Shown in pieces: positions 20,201 to 31,297 of a stretch of 64,000 bases of DNA (its first letter is position 1; every line of letters begins with the position of its first letter). The notes beneath the pieces are model-generated. The model was not told the DNA's origin. It did not search any database and worked only from the letters and a program-made list of their open reading frames with translations. The position numbers were made by a program, and so were the translations under genes. Source of the DNA: Phytophthora colocasiae (taxonomy: Eukaryota; Oomycota; Peronosporomycetes; Peronosporales; Peronosporaceae); assembly GCA_018806915.1 (NCBI GenBank), contig JAGKQI010000061.1, forward strand, positions 868,001 to 932,000, written 5' to 3'.

Positions 20201-23200
20201 CGTGGATATATCCTGCAATCATTGTGGCATGCGGAGCAACCAATGCTTGATTTTCTGAGTCACCTGAACAGAAGGCACGCAAGAATGTAATAGCCTTCAC
20301 GAAAACACCCCGAATTTGGTCTCGTTGGCGTTTTTGGAGCTTAGTTCTCGACCGAGTTGTAGGGGATCCAGGTGAATGCTGTTGTTGTACATCACAACGC
20401 TCGTCGGAAAAATGACCTTCATACAAGTGTGCCCCATCGATCAGCATGCCAAGTACGAACTGAGCAGCTTTTAAATTTCGCAATAGTCGACGAGCTTCCA
20501 TTCCAATCGTACGGTCAGCACTTTTTGCCGCTGTTGTCGAGGAACCATTCACACCACTTTTTGACAAGAGAGGCACGATTTCATGACTGCAGGAAAACTG
20601 ACTTACACGACCAATAGCTGGGTTCAGAACGTATTTATCAGTTGGGGTTTTCAGCTTCCTGTTTGGAGGCGGTTTGTCGATGCTGAGTCGATGCACAGGT
20701 TTGCGTTCTCCATCCGTCGTCCAAACTTGCTTTTGCGTACACTTTGAATTCGTTGAAAGTAGATCTGCAGCGGAATCAGCGTTATCTTCACTCGATTCAT
20801 CTTCACTTGTCGATTTACCGGGGGGTTGTATTTGCAGTTGACGACGAGCCCCTCCTGATCTCGGTTCAACAGTAGGCACTGGCGTCTCTGTCTTGGAATG
20901 TTCAATTAAACCCACCAACGAATGCAGTAGTTGGCACACTGAAGATGCTTTCTCAAAGTCAGATCGAGACGTTAAATCCATCCACACTTCCGTTGTTTCA
21001 GCCAGCCGTCGAAGTTCATCGACATCACCCTTCAGCTTATTGTAGATGGAAATGGTTTCCTCCGACACGAGCAGCTGCACGTTTTGCATTTCCTTCAGGA
21101 ATTGATCGTGCTGATTATACTGCTGCAACAATAACTCCAAGGCCTTCGACACCAAGGGAGGATACTCATACATGAGCATTTGCATTAAAATTGTCGTCGA
21201 TGCCCTTCCGCCCAATCTGTTTAGCGACAACTTGCATTCCAAAGACTTAGACCCAAAAAGATAGACTGCAAGCGGTGACATTTTGTCGTGTCCGTGGGGT
21301 AAGAGATCCAGTCCACGCGAATGTGGGGTAAATGCATTCGCTACGGTTTCTCGCACAATTGCATCATCATAAAGTGCCGTGTGAATAATATCTGGATCAC
21401 GATAACGCGTCGGCGAACTAGATAGCGCCCCACCATGCCGAGCCTGAAAGGAAGCCAGCAGCGTTGAGATGAGGAAATCAATGCGAACTTGATCCACAAG
21501 AAGAAAAATGGCGCAGATTTCGTCCTTTATCTCCATCACGACGCGGTTCACTTCGTTCATCTCATGGACATTTACAGTATCGGGAGTGTACACGTCGCTT
21601 TTGTACATCAGCAGTTTGTTCAGGTGCCGATGAGGACCCTCCAGCGTTGCAGTAGTGTTGATAATACCACTTGAGATACGATAATTTCTATCCACTGTTT
21701 TGTATTGCCTTGTGGCATCACGCTCTTTGGTGATGCGAATACTTGACATGGCCCCTGCGCCATCAAAAAGTACTGCATTTTTCATGTGTGCAGTGGCCCC
21801 CCACCCCGGTCTTCGATCGCTAGCACCAGGTATTTGCGGCACCTTTCGCTGTTGGAGCACAGCTGGCAGTTGAACATTATTTGGGGTAGTTCTGCGACGC
21901 AAATGTAATGCAGGCGCGAAAAGAGATGCAGGTGAGTTGTACCTGTCGTCTGTGTTGTTTTCCGGGAATTCATGCACAAAATCTGTTCGCTCGTCCAAGA
22001 GATCAAACAGCTGGAGCACAAAGCGAGAAAGATCGTCCTCGGACGAGTACATTCCAAACTCGGCCATTTTGCGAGAAACGCGCAGAATAGCGAGGGTCAA
22101 CTCGTTTTCAGGAATCTCATCAATCGCAATAGCGCCTTGTAATTGATCGAGGTAATAACAACAAAATTCTTTCAGAGAAGCAAAAAATGCGATATCTTCT
22201 GGAGAATATCCCGTATGCGGTAATCCCACGAGAGCCTTTGCTGCATTTGCTCCAATGTCTGTCCAAATTCGAGTATAGTTCGGGCACGACATAGTCTTTT
22301 GGGGCTCGCAGTCGACATATGCCACTCGTAATAAATCCATCATCACTGACCGTAAGGAGCGTGACAAACATGGATCCATCACTGATTTCAGGATATTTTC
22401 TCGGGGAAACGCTGCTTGGATGTACTCAATACTAACGTAATTTCGATCCAAGCATAGCGAAACGTAAAGACGAAATAATCCATAGCAGTATTGTCCAAGC
22501 GCGCGGTGCTTTGCTTTCCCATAATACTCTTCATAAAATTTGGCAAGTGACATCCATGTTCCGGTGGTTGGCATTGTACCTCTTCTTTTAGCCGACCGAT
22601 TGAACATCACCTCGATATCCTGGTTAATATCAGAGGAGCTGGATACGCAAATATCGAATCCAGTTTTGGACGGCCGAATAGGAATGATAACGCCGTCTCG
22701 ATATCCATTCGCTGGGTTGAACAGTAGATCACAAATTGCTTCTTGAGTTTTTGGGATACCTTTGCCTCTCGATGTGCATAACGCAACCAGAAACTGCATG
22801 TACCGAATTGACTTTCCTCGAGCAGCAATCAATTCAAAAAAATTCCTGATAATACCTGCACACCCAGTGATTGACTCCACCAAATTTCGATTTTCTCGGA
22901 GCAAGTAGGACAGTGGTAACGAGGTCTGGAATCCGTTTCCCAATAGTTCCATCAAAACAGGCATGGCAACCTTGACCACGTAGAGCTCGTTTGCCCGATT
23001 TGCCCATGAAATACGAAGCAAGAGAACATTGATCGCAGGAATGATGCGGTTGAGGCTCTGCATGGCTGCTGTGTGAAGTTCCAGCCGAGACATTGTCACT
23101 CCAGTAGTACTCTTTCGTCGCCACGAATAATCCTGAGATAACATAGAGCGTCTAGGAGAAATCAATCCCTGGCCGCCCTCGCTAATCCGATACGCTGTCA

Positions 23201-25854
23201 ACGAGCCAGTCCTTGATCGAACAGGAGACCCTTTCATTTCAAGTTCATCATTGTCGTCACCAGTATCTCGAATTGAATCCATGTAGTCATCATTGTAGGA
23301 GCAGATATCATCAATTGAGAATGGCCCGCCATAGTTTTGAAATGGAGCTTTGATCATTTCAACCAGTAGCTCGATGTACTGGTACGCTCGAAAGAGATTT
23401 TGACGACATCGGAGCTGATCAACAGAATCTTCTTCGGCTTTGAGACAAAAGCTAATTAGCTCTGCGAGAACTTCTTCGGTCCGCCTGAAAACCCCAACTG
23501 TGGTTTCTCTCTCGAACTGGAGGCTGGACTGGTCATCATTCAGTAAACTTAGACGGAACTGGCCCAAGAACTGCTTCAGAGCGCGTTGGTAGGAAACCAA
23601 AAGCAACGTGTCAGTGACTTCTGTTTGGGGTACCTGGACAACCTTAAAAGCATCTTCGTCCCGAGCTCCATGTAGCGTTACGACAGTGAATGAAGCTCCC
23701 CCCGAGCCAGCACCGCTTTTGCTGGAGCTTGAATTGTGAGCTAATGGCTTAGCAGATAATCGAATGTCTGCCATCGTTGATGCATGCGTATCAATTGAGT
23801 GAATAAAGGTGTTTGTCTTTTGGTGCTGAATCAACACGACTTCTCCATTTTCAATTTGTGACCTGAAAACGAGGACAAACTTGATGTTAGCTGCAAAACG
23901 CAGTACATAAAGAGAGAAACGTACTCTTCATCTGCAATAGCTGTAGGAACGAAGCGGAAAAGTTGGGGATTTTCTTGTGCGATGGCCTGAGCACACACGT
24001 GCGAAGATAGTCGCGTGGCCGCCCCAGATCGGGTAACTGCTCGCGGGGACTGGTGATGCGTCACCGCTAAATATTGTCCAGTTAGAAGATGGCGGAGAGT
24101 GATAGCTTCTCTCCATTTGATTTGACCTCCTGCATACACGGAAACATGTTCGACCTCCCACAGTGAATCAGGTGAAAGAGCTTTCCTGGTTCCATCCTCT
24201 TGTTCATTTTCATCGCTGTAGTGAAGTGTGACTAAGCCACTGAAAGAATCAGAAGTGTCAGCTCTGCAAAATCCAAGCCAAGAACTGGATTCTAGATGGA
24301 GTAATCGGATACACGATCCAGCGCGGAGACCCTCATCGTTCCTGGATGGTAAGCCCACTTCACTATTAATTGTGAAGCTCTCACCATCCATGTTGTCATA
24401 ATAAACAGGTCTCCACTGTGATGAATGTACACTTGATCCGACTATCGCAGTCGAAACTCCATCAGTTGTCTTTCGGTTTGAAACAAACAAGTTAAACGGC
24501 TGGGATTCAGTCCCACCCGTCAAAATCATCTACGGACAATGTAAGTTAGCATTAGCAAAACGCGCCTAATTTGGCAACATAATTCAATATACTTGATCTG
24601 TGAGCTGGACAGGTGCCCCTTTAGATCGCAATTTGAACCGTGGAAGCACATTGAAGTGAGAACTGGGACCCCCCACATCTAAAAACACCTGCACACACGG
24701 TTAGAGATTAGTATCGCACACCAGAACTTCACGTGACTTGCGTACAGGAGCGTATTCAGATCCACGAAATGACATCGGGGACGGGTCCAATGACACATAC
24801 TTGCCACTTTTCATATGCCGTAATTGAATTGTCTGCGAATACGCGAATCAACGCTGTCAGCGTCAGTCCAATCAACCACCGAAACCCTCACTTTCGATCC
24901 TACCTGTCCGTAGATCACCTGTGTTCCTTTGAGTTTCTTGTACATCATTGCATTCAAGCGCGTCTCAGCTTCGCTTTTAAATCGTAAATTGTCTACAGTA
25001 TGCTCATTGCTAGGCTTCCTCGAAGGTTGCCCAGTATCATCCATCAACGATCTAAGTGCTATAGTAGCATCGTACGTCATCTTCGGCACTACTTCGAATA
25101 AACAGTCACGAAATGGGCACGACACCAATCTGAATCCTCCTTCCGCAAACAATCTCCGTTCCTCCATTCCACCCAATCCAAGCCTCGCCATGGGAGCTTC
25201 TGTACCGTAATTTAATTTTTCCAGCTTCACATCGCGCGATGCAAACCCCTCTGCAGCCACAAGACCGCCTCTGTCATCACAAACAAGACTAATAATCATA
25301 CCGTATTCCAAAAATGGTGTCGTAGTAGACAACGTCCCTGCATGGCTCTCAGCATTGAATATTGACACAGGATGATTCTCGTAAGTGGTTGACGGTATCT
25401 TCTTGGACGCGTAATAGCCCAAAGGCGATCCAATGATCGGTGGCGCCACTCTCTCCGCTGCGTCAACATCGATCTTTAATTTGCCACCAAAAGGACGTTG
25501 TCTTGAGGACTTCAGAGACCCAGAACGTCTCTTTACTATCGGTGAGGCACGGTCAGGAGGCGAAATGGGCTCCTCATCCTCCTCTTTCTGTTCGCTCCCT
25601 TGTGCCTCTAGGCTCTGAATATGTCGCGGTTCCTGCTCTTCAATACTAATCTGGAGCTGCAACTTCTCACTTATAGGACGAGGTTTTGGTGCTCTCATAG
25701 AGATTGCACGTGGTTGTTGACGTAGTGATGCTGGTGGCCTCTTGGTTGCTGGTGGTGGTGTACGCGGTACTGGCAACGGTCTTGGCAGCTGCTCCTGATC
25801 CGGCATGTCATCCATTTCTGCTGTGTGTCCTGTAAAAGGCGTCGCTAACTCCAT
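14214..25854 (-). CDS. IP3-receptor/ryanodine-receptor-like Ca2+ release channel
   Basis: Five exons fit on the minus strand with consistent phases: 25854-24904, 24832-24746, 24688-24593, 24529-23925 and 23862-14214, giving 3795 residues. After a Pro-rich start comes the suppressor/IP3-binding beta-trefoil region (FRDCLFEVVPKMTYDA; TIQLRHMKSGKYVSL; FNVLPRFKLRS), then MIR-type repeats (LLHLESSSWLG; ITLRHLLTGQYLAV). RIH domains follow (LLRENRNLVESI; RYMQFLVALCTSRGKGIPKTQ). The C-terminal channel has several membrane helices from about residue 2985 and a pore region near 3300 (KSDGGLGSYLRQ). The pore helix NLVFGVIIDTFASLRTDDQ follows, and then the C-terminal linker with CFIC and HNMWHYLY. A Ser-rich, partly coiled-coil tail closes the protein. 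It should mediate Ca2+ release from ER or vacuole. It is longer than animal IP3 receptors (about 2700) and shorter than RyRs (about 5000). Confidence 0.9.
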
Positions 25855-26319
25855 GCAATGCGGACAGCTCCTGGCGGTTTCGAGAGTGATTGTGAGATTG
25901 AAGTGGCTTCAGTTGGTGTGGTGTACATGCAAGTTGAAGTGATATTTTTTTTGTAGAACTAAAAATCTTTTGGTTCCTACACTCTACAATATCCTACGTG
26001 GACACGCATCTAGCATAAAGACCCATTCATGATGCAACGAATCTGCTTTCAAGTGACAGTGACAAAATTGTCACTGTCAAGCCGACGAGACTTGTGCCAA
26101 TTCTGAGAACGTGCATGGAGAAGCGACGTGATTTGCATTCATATTGGGAACACGCACTTCTTTCTTTACCTACTGCTAGCTGCAACCTACGACTACCCTA
26201 CTTACTACGTACGCATGTTATAAACTATTGCTACAAAGAACTTCATTGGGATGACGACTGCAACGAACCCGGAAAACGTCGGGTGGCGATGTAGACGCAG
26301 GCGACAAGATGCTGCAGTT
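25855..26319. other. Intergenic region upstream of the IP3R-like gene
   Basis: The region contains the 5' flank of the channel gene and the 3' flank of the SAP-domain gene (both minus strand). A short inverted repeat (GTGACAGTGACAAAATTGTC, about 26056-26075, followed by ACTGTCA) is visible. No gene was recognised. Confidence 0.35.
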
Positions 26320-27442
26320 TCAAAACCCAAAGGCACTCACACCTTGTTTGCCGTTGGCGACGTCCTCCAAAAAGCCCAAAATGACAGGCATGAGACCACT
26401 CTCATCTACGGTGGGGCGGTTCTTAGGGCCCTTCACATATTGGATGAAGTGGCCCATGCTGTGCTGGGCGTACTCCGAATCACTCCTTCGGATCTGCTCA
26501 AAAATGTCTGAGAACGACGGAAACACGCTCATAATAAGCAGCATCTCGCCCTCTTCAGGGTCATCGTCCTCCACAATCTCTAGCATCTTGTTCACGTACT
26601 CGGACGCACATCGCTCGAGTCCTGTAGGTACACAACTCAAAGATGAGGAATAAAAACACTCATCTGCCAGATTACTCCCAGCCACTTACCCAAGATACCG
26701 TCGCGCTTGACCTTCTGTTCCTCAAAGTGATGTCTGTTCTTCTTGGCCTCCACGATGCTTTTCTCATTTAACTTTGCTTTGCTCGCCTGACAAGAGATCA
26801 AGATGCTTTTGTTTTAATCCTCTTATCATCTGACCAGAGGAGCACAGGATATATGAGATACCTCAACATCAATTCGGCGTAAGTCCTCGTCCGAGAAAGG
26901 GATCCGTGTCTCCGGCTCGGAGAAGTCCCCCGTGGCGAGGATGTACTGCACGAGCGACTCCACATTGTACACGACCACAGATCCATTCGTCCGGGTGAAC
27001 TCAAACTATGGTACACAACACAATTCCACAAAAGGATCGAGTCAGTACATCCCAACCCATCGGCCTCAACATCCTCGTCACCCACCGTGTGCGGGCCCAG
27101 CTCGGTCATCATAATGGGGTCCAGTGTGTTCATGATCACCTTTGCCTTCTTGTTGCTGCTTCGAACATCAGCCGTGTTGTCTTCGGGCGTCTTGCGCTTC
27201 TTCTGGGACGACAGGCGGTCGCTGCAGCGCTTGGTCGTCGTCGGAATGCTCTCGACGTGGTGTACAGAGTCCTCCTTGACGTCTTCCTTGGCGTCTGCTG
27301 TCTTCTTGGACGATCCGCCGCCTTCTTTGCGTTGTAAAAGCGAGAACAGCTCAGGCTTCGACAAGTGCATGTAGTACTTGAGGCCGCGCTCGTGCGCGAC
27401 GGTGCGCAGCTCCTGCATGGATGGAGAAGACCGGGTCTCCAT
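26320..27442 (-). CDS. SAP-domain protein of unknown function
   Basis: Four exons on the minus strand (27442-27086, 27005-26862, 26786-26690, 26621-26320) encode 299 residues with consistent phases and ordinary GT-AG sites. Residues about 8-42 resemble a SAP helix-extension-helix DNA-binding motif (MQELRTVAHERGLKYY, then LSKPELFSLLQRKE). A basic Lys/Arg-rich, nuclear-signal-like region follows (CSDRLSSQKKRKTPED). A conserved-looking domain comes next (LDPIMMTELGPHTVFEF, YNVESLVQYILATGDF, SEPETRIPFSDEDLRRID), which resembles a domain I know from many protist proteins but cannot name. The C terminus is helical and acidic (EIVEDDDPEEGEM). A nuclear role is likely; no precise function is claimed. 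Confidence 0.75.
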
Positions 27443-28441
27443 TGTGAGAAAAAGACTGAAGAGTGATTGGGAGGAAGGGGAAGGCCGGGCGGAGGCTTCT
27501 CGCGTGCTCGCTGTGTTGGGGAATGGGAAGGTTTCGGCCCAACAAACCCATATTATGGCGAGGACCGCACTAGCATCGATGGTAGCAACCGGTATTATAT
27601 GTGTCTCTTTGAAGTCCAGCACGGCGAGTGCTGGTCTGTGAGCCCAAAATAAGCGAATTGGCTCGCCTAAAACGACACGCCGTCGGCGAACCTCCGCAAA
27701 CTGATGATCGGTGTTTGAACAATATATGACAAGTTCAATATAACCGATGAACTACATTACAGCGTTCCTCGTTCAGACCTCGCTCATCATTCCACGGGGT
27801 ACGTCTCTAAAGAAAACTTTCATATCGATTGGGCTGCAATTTGCAACTGCAATACGGCCAAGGGTGGCCGTTAGAAATAGAGTTGAGCGAGCCACTTCAA
27901 ATGAGCTTTCAACCTCAGCAAATGCTAAGTATTGTTCATCAATGCGATGCTGCTGCAACCAGAATCCTCCAATCGTTTTTCCGATAACGAGCAATAGTTC
28001 CACTGCATCCTGCAAATAACTCTATAGTTGCACGAGAGGCTGGGCTGTGGCCGTTTTGGTCAGACGATAATGCCACAAAGCACAGCATGTACATCGAGGT
28101 AGTCTGCATTCATTACAAGGTTGTTCGTAAAGGCTCCGAAGCACCAGCAAACAATGCTATGCATGCACTTCAATAGACAGGTCTCCGCCAAACTGCGTAT
28201 TTTGGGCATTCTTGAAGGGGAAGGGGGAGAGAGAAGAATGAGAAAACAGTCGCTGCATTTGCGGAAACACGCCTCCCGCAGGTAATACTTAGTACTAAGT
28301 TAGTAGTGTGATACGAAGTCTTAGAATGCGCTCACTACATACCACTTGCACTCATTTCATTTTTTTTTAAGCAAGAACAAAGCAGCTTAGTCCACTGTTT
28401 TGGGTTCTCTATACCCTACCCCCTCTTCAAGTTGCCTTTTC

Positions 28442-28456
28442 AGGAGTGATGGTCAC
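28442..28456 (+). repeat. Direct repeat copy 1
   Basis: AGGAGTGATGGTCAC recurs exactly at 28605-28619, 163 bp further on, just beyond the stop codon of the ABC transporter. Significance is unknown. Confidence 0.5.
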
Positions 28457-28604
28457 GAGAAGTCGTACTTCAATTTCGCAATACTAACTCCACGCTTGCT
28501 AGTGAGGCCAGCTCGCTTCTGGCAGTGTGAACGGTTCCGCTTTACAAAAAGGGACTCGGCCGGTATTTCATGATGGAATTTTCCCTGTCTAAACATGCCT
28601 CATA

Positions 28605-28619
28605 AGGAGTGATGGTCAC
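28605..28619 (+). repeat. Direct repeat copy 2
   Basis: Second exact copy of AGGAGTGATGGTCAC; the first is at 28442-28456. Confidence 0.5.
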
Positions 28620-28628
28620 AACAACGAA

Positions 28629-31056
28629 CTACTTCCTCTGGTAGGAGATGAAGCGCAGTGAGAGCAATCCAATAAGTTGGAAGCCGACTGCGACGGCCAA
28701 AGTGACTGCCGCATTGCGAGCAATATCGTCGTACTTCATCTCGAACACTGACTCCACATATTGCTTCACACTGAGCCCATCCAGTTCCAACGGAGCGTCC
28801 TGCAGCACTTGACACCCAAAATGTTTGTCACCTTGGTTCGAATCACAGTTAGCAAACACCAAAGTCACCATTGCAGCCAACGTGTAGCGCTGTGGTGCCA
28901 ATACGTATAGCCAACGATAGCCGCTAGGGATAACACTGCTGGGAGGGTTAAACCCCGAGAAGAGGAACAGGATAGTGCTGAGCAACGTCCCAGCTAGTGA
29001 GGCCAACTCAACTTCTGGCAGTGCGTACGCTAGGAACTGACCCAGGTACACTTGCTGGAGAGAGAACAGCGTCATCACTAGCCAGTAAAGTACCAAGGTG
29101 GGCACTCCCCAGTCGGCATCACCGCCGGCCGTGAACCTCATGAGCGTAAAGCTCGACACCGTGAAGAAGAAGCTGCTGACGATGACGTACGGGATCTCGG
29201 CCAGGGTGGCACCCAAGAAGTACCATAACGCATTGTAGCTCTGAGAAGATCGTTCTCGGTAGAAAGCAGCGCGATCATCGACTGCTAGAGGCAGCACACT
29301 GTTGATTGCCACGATACCACAGAAATTCAGAGAGAGGTAAATTCCTCCGATGCCGGCGTTCATACCTTGGTAGGTCGAATAGTCAGCACCTGAGAACAAG
29401 GCACCGATGATTAATCCCAATCCAAGTGCCAAGAACAGTCGACTGAGTGAGTAGCTGGGTGTGCGCCAGTATAGAGTGCGAAATCGCGATACAAGCATTC
29501 GCATCTGCATCCACGAGCTTGCCGCACGCTTCGTCGCGAAATCCAGCGCCATCATTCCACCACACTCAAGCGATTGAGTTTCTAGAACCTTCATCATCGT
29601 CGTATGCTGGACACTGGATTGGAAGATTTGAGAGAACGGAGCTTCGTGGCCTTCAACACGAGTCACTCCAGCTCCGACACACTCAAGGATCCAAGTGGCA
29701 GGGTTGTAACCTTCAGGAAGAGGTCTTGCTCCAGGCAGAGCTTCGAAATATGGTTTGATTGCACCCACGCTGCTTTCACCGAAGTAGACAACCTCTCCAC
29801 CGAGTTGTAACAAGAGCAGCATATCAAAGAGGGCGAACACATTTGCTGATGGCTGGTGAATTGTACACACAATCGTACACTGGCGATGATCAGCTGCACG
29901 ACGAATGGCTCTCATCACAATGGCTGCCCCCTGTGCATCCAGACCACTAGTAGGTTCGTCCAGAAAGAGCACACTGCTACGCGATGCCAGCTCGACACCG
30001 ATGCTGACACGTTTCAATTGCTCGTGGGACCGACCACGGATCATCAGATCAGCGACATCTCCCAGATTTAACAGCTCAAGGCATTCCTCCACCGTAGCAC
30101 GCTTCTCATGATCAGGGACAGAGCTTTCCTGGCGAAGAAACGCACTAAATACGAGTGCCTCACGAATAGTGGAAGCATCGGAATGTACATCTATCTGCTC
30201 GCAGTAACCCGTACTGCGTCGCACCATAAGATCTGAAGCAGGCTGGCCGTTCAACAGGACCTGACCACGCACAGATCCACTTGATTTGCGCCCTGCTAAA
30301 ACGTCGAGAAGAGTTGTTTTCCCTGCTCCAGAGGATCCCATGAGGGCTGTCAAACTCCCAGGCAGGGCGTATCCGTTGATGCCTTTCAAGTCTCGCGCAG
30401 CACCAGTGCCATCAACAGCAGTCTCCGGGACGGAATACCATATGTCTCTAAATGCCAATGTAACTGGGATCACCGCTGCTTCGTTCTCAACGTGTAGTCC
30501 AAAAGTTTTATCTTGGGCGGAGGGATTTGACTGTGGGGTGACTGCGATCATGTAGCTCTCATCAGTTTCGTTGTTGGTTGAAGTCTTGGATGAAAAGTGA
30601 ACCATGGAGTCTTCGCCGTCATGCCGACACATCCGTTCCAGCAGTAACCAAGAGAGAACCATAAATGCAACGTACGACATCACCAAAAACACTGCCCCGA
30701 GTAGAATCCATTCCTGAGCCGATGGCGCATCGAATATCGACAGGTAGTATTCACCTACTGTCTTGTTCTTGCCGGAAAGCTGGCAGTAGTTCACACCTTC
30801 ATATTCGCATGTGTCCAGGGATGGCGTTCGATACAGATTCACAGCGAGTGCACGAAGCGACCAAGCCAGCGGGTCGAGCCAGTATCCCCAAATCAACCAG
30901 TCCGGCAGTTCTCCCTTGGACACGACAAAGCCAGCGAAGACATTGAACGCGATGATGGAGGCCATCGCAACAGGAAACGCTACGTTGCGGTCCGATGAGA
31001 CTGCAGCCACAACGAAGAACCAGGCGATTGATGACAATAAAGTCAAGAAGAGAATG
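28629..31056 (-). pseudogene. PDR-type (ABCG) transporter, C-terminal part, split by retrotransposon
   Basis: This minus-strand segment continues the ABC transporter whose start lies at 37940. It carries the end of the first membrane domain (SIAWFFVVAAVSSDRN, WLIWGYWLDPLAWSLRAL), then the second nucleotide-binding domain. That domain has Walker A GSSGAGKTTLLDVLAGRKS, a degenerate signature (SHEQLKRVSIGVEL), Walker B SVLFLDEPTSGLDAQG and switch TIHQPSA. The second membrane domain (AFYRERSSQSYNALWYF onward) ends in a C-terminal Lys. The frame is open throughout. Without the retrotransposon and one TSD copy, the reading frame would join that at 37940-36346 exactly, for a full-length PDR of 1340 residues. 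In oomycetes PDR transporters export lipids or xenobiotics. This part is now separated from its promoter by 5.3 kb. Confidence 0.9.
31052..31056. repeat. GAATG target-site duplication (5' of copia element)
   Basis: GAATG directly precedes the first LTR and recurs directly after the second (36341-36345). A 5-bp duplication is usual for Ty1/copia elements. Confidence 0.95.
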
Positions 31057-31215
31057 TATTGGAAAGTGGACTACTACTTAGGGCCGTTGAAAGCCGTTGA
31101 GTACGTAGCAATGATAGTGTACTACTGGTTAGTGCAAAACAGAGGGCCCGAGAGGCGCCAGTCCAAGATTACCCCCTTTAACAACAAGTTGCCTGCGTGT
31201 TACCAGATTCCAATA
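31057..31215 (+). repeat. copia 5' LTR, 159 bp
   Basis: Starts TATTGGAA and ends TTCCAATA, an 8-bp terminal inverted repeat. It matches 36182-36340 by eye at every position. It does not have the usual TG..CA ends. Confidence 0.95.
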
Positions 31216-31233
31216 GGGTTACGAGCCCAACTC
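31216..31233 (+). other. Candidate primer-binding site of the copia element
   Basis: GGGTTACGAGCCCAACTC begins directly after the LTR. Its complement contains GGGCTCGTAACCC, which looks like a tRNA anticodon arm (three-base stem, seven-base loop CTCGTAA) and not like a tRNA 3' end. Drosophila copia primes from an internal fragment of initiator tRNA-Met in the same way; here the middle anticodon base differs from CAU. Confidence 0.55.
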
Positions 31234-31297
31234 TACGACTTCGCTAGCGCACACGGCGCGATTCGAGACAGCTAGAAGATCAGTAACAGAGGCAACA

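Larger units (their letters stand above)
27443..28628. other. 1.2-kb region between the SAP gene and the ABC transporter
   Basis: No gene is confidently present. A minus-strand frame at 28015-27773 (80 codons) begins MQDAVELLLVIGKTIGGF, is preceded by an acceptor-like TTTGCAG, and could be an isolated exon, but I recognise no family. The region also holds a short direct repeat (separate entries). Confidence 0.35.

Noticed and set aside
27773..28015. 80-codon minus-strand frame
   Set aside because: Could be a lone exon, but no partner exon or recognisable family; kept as a note only.
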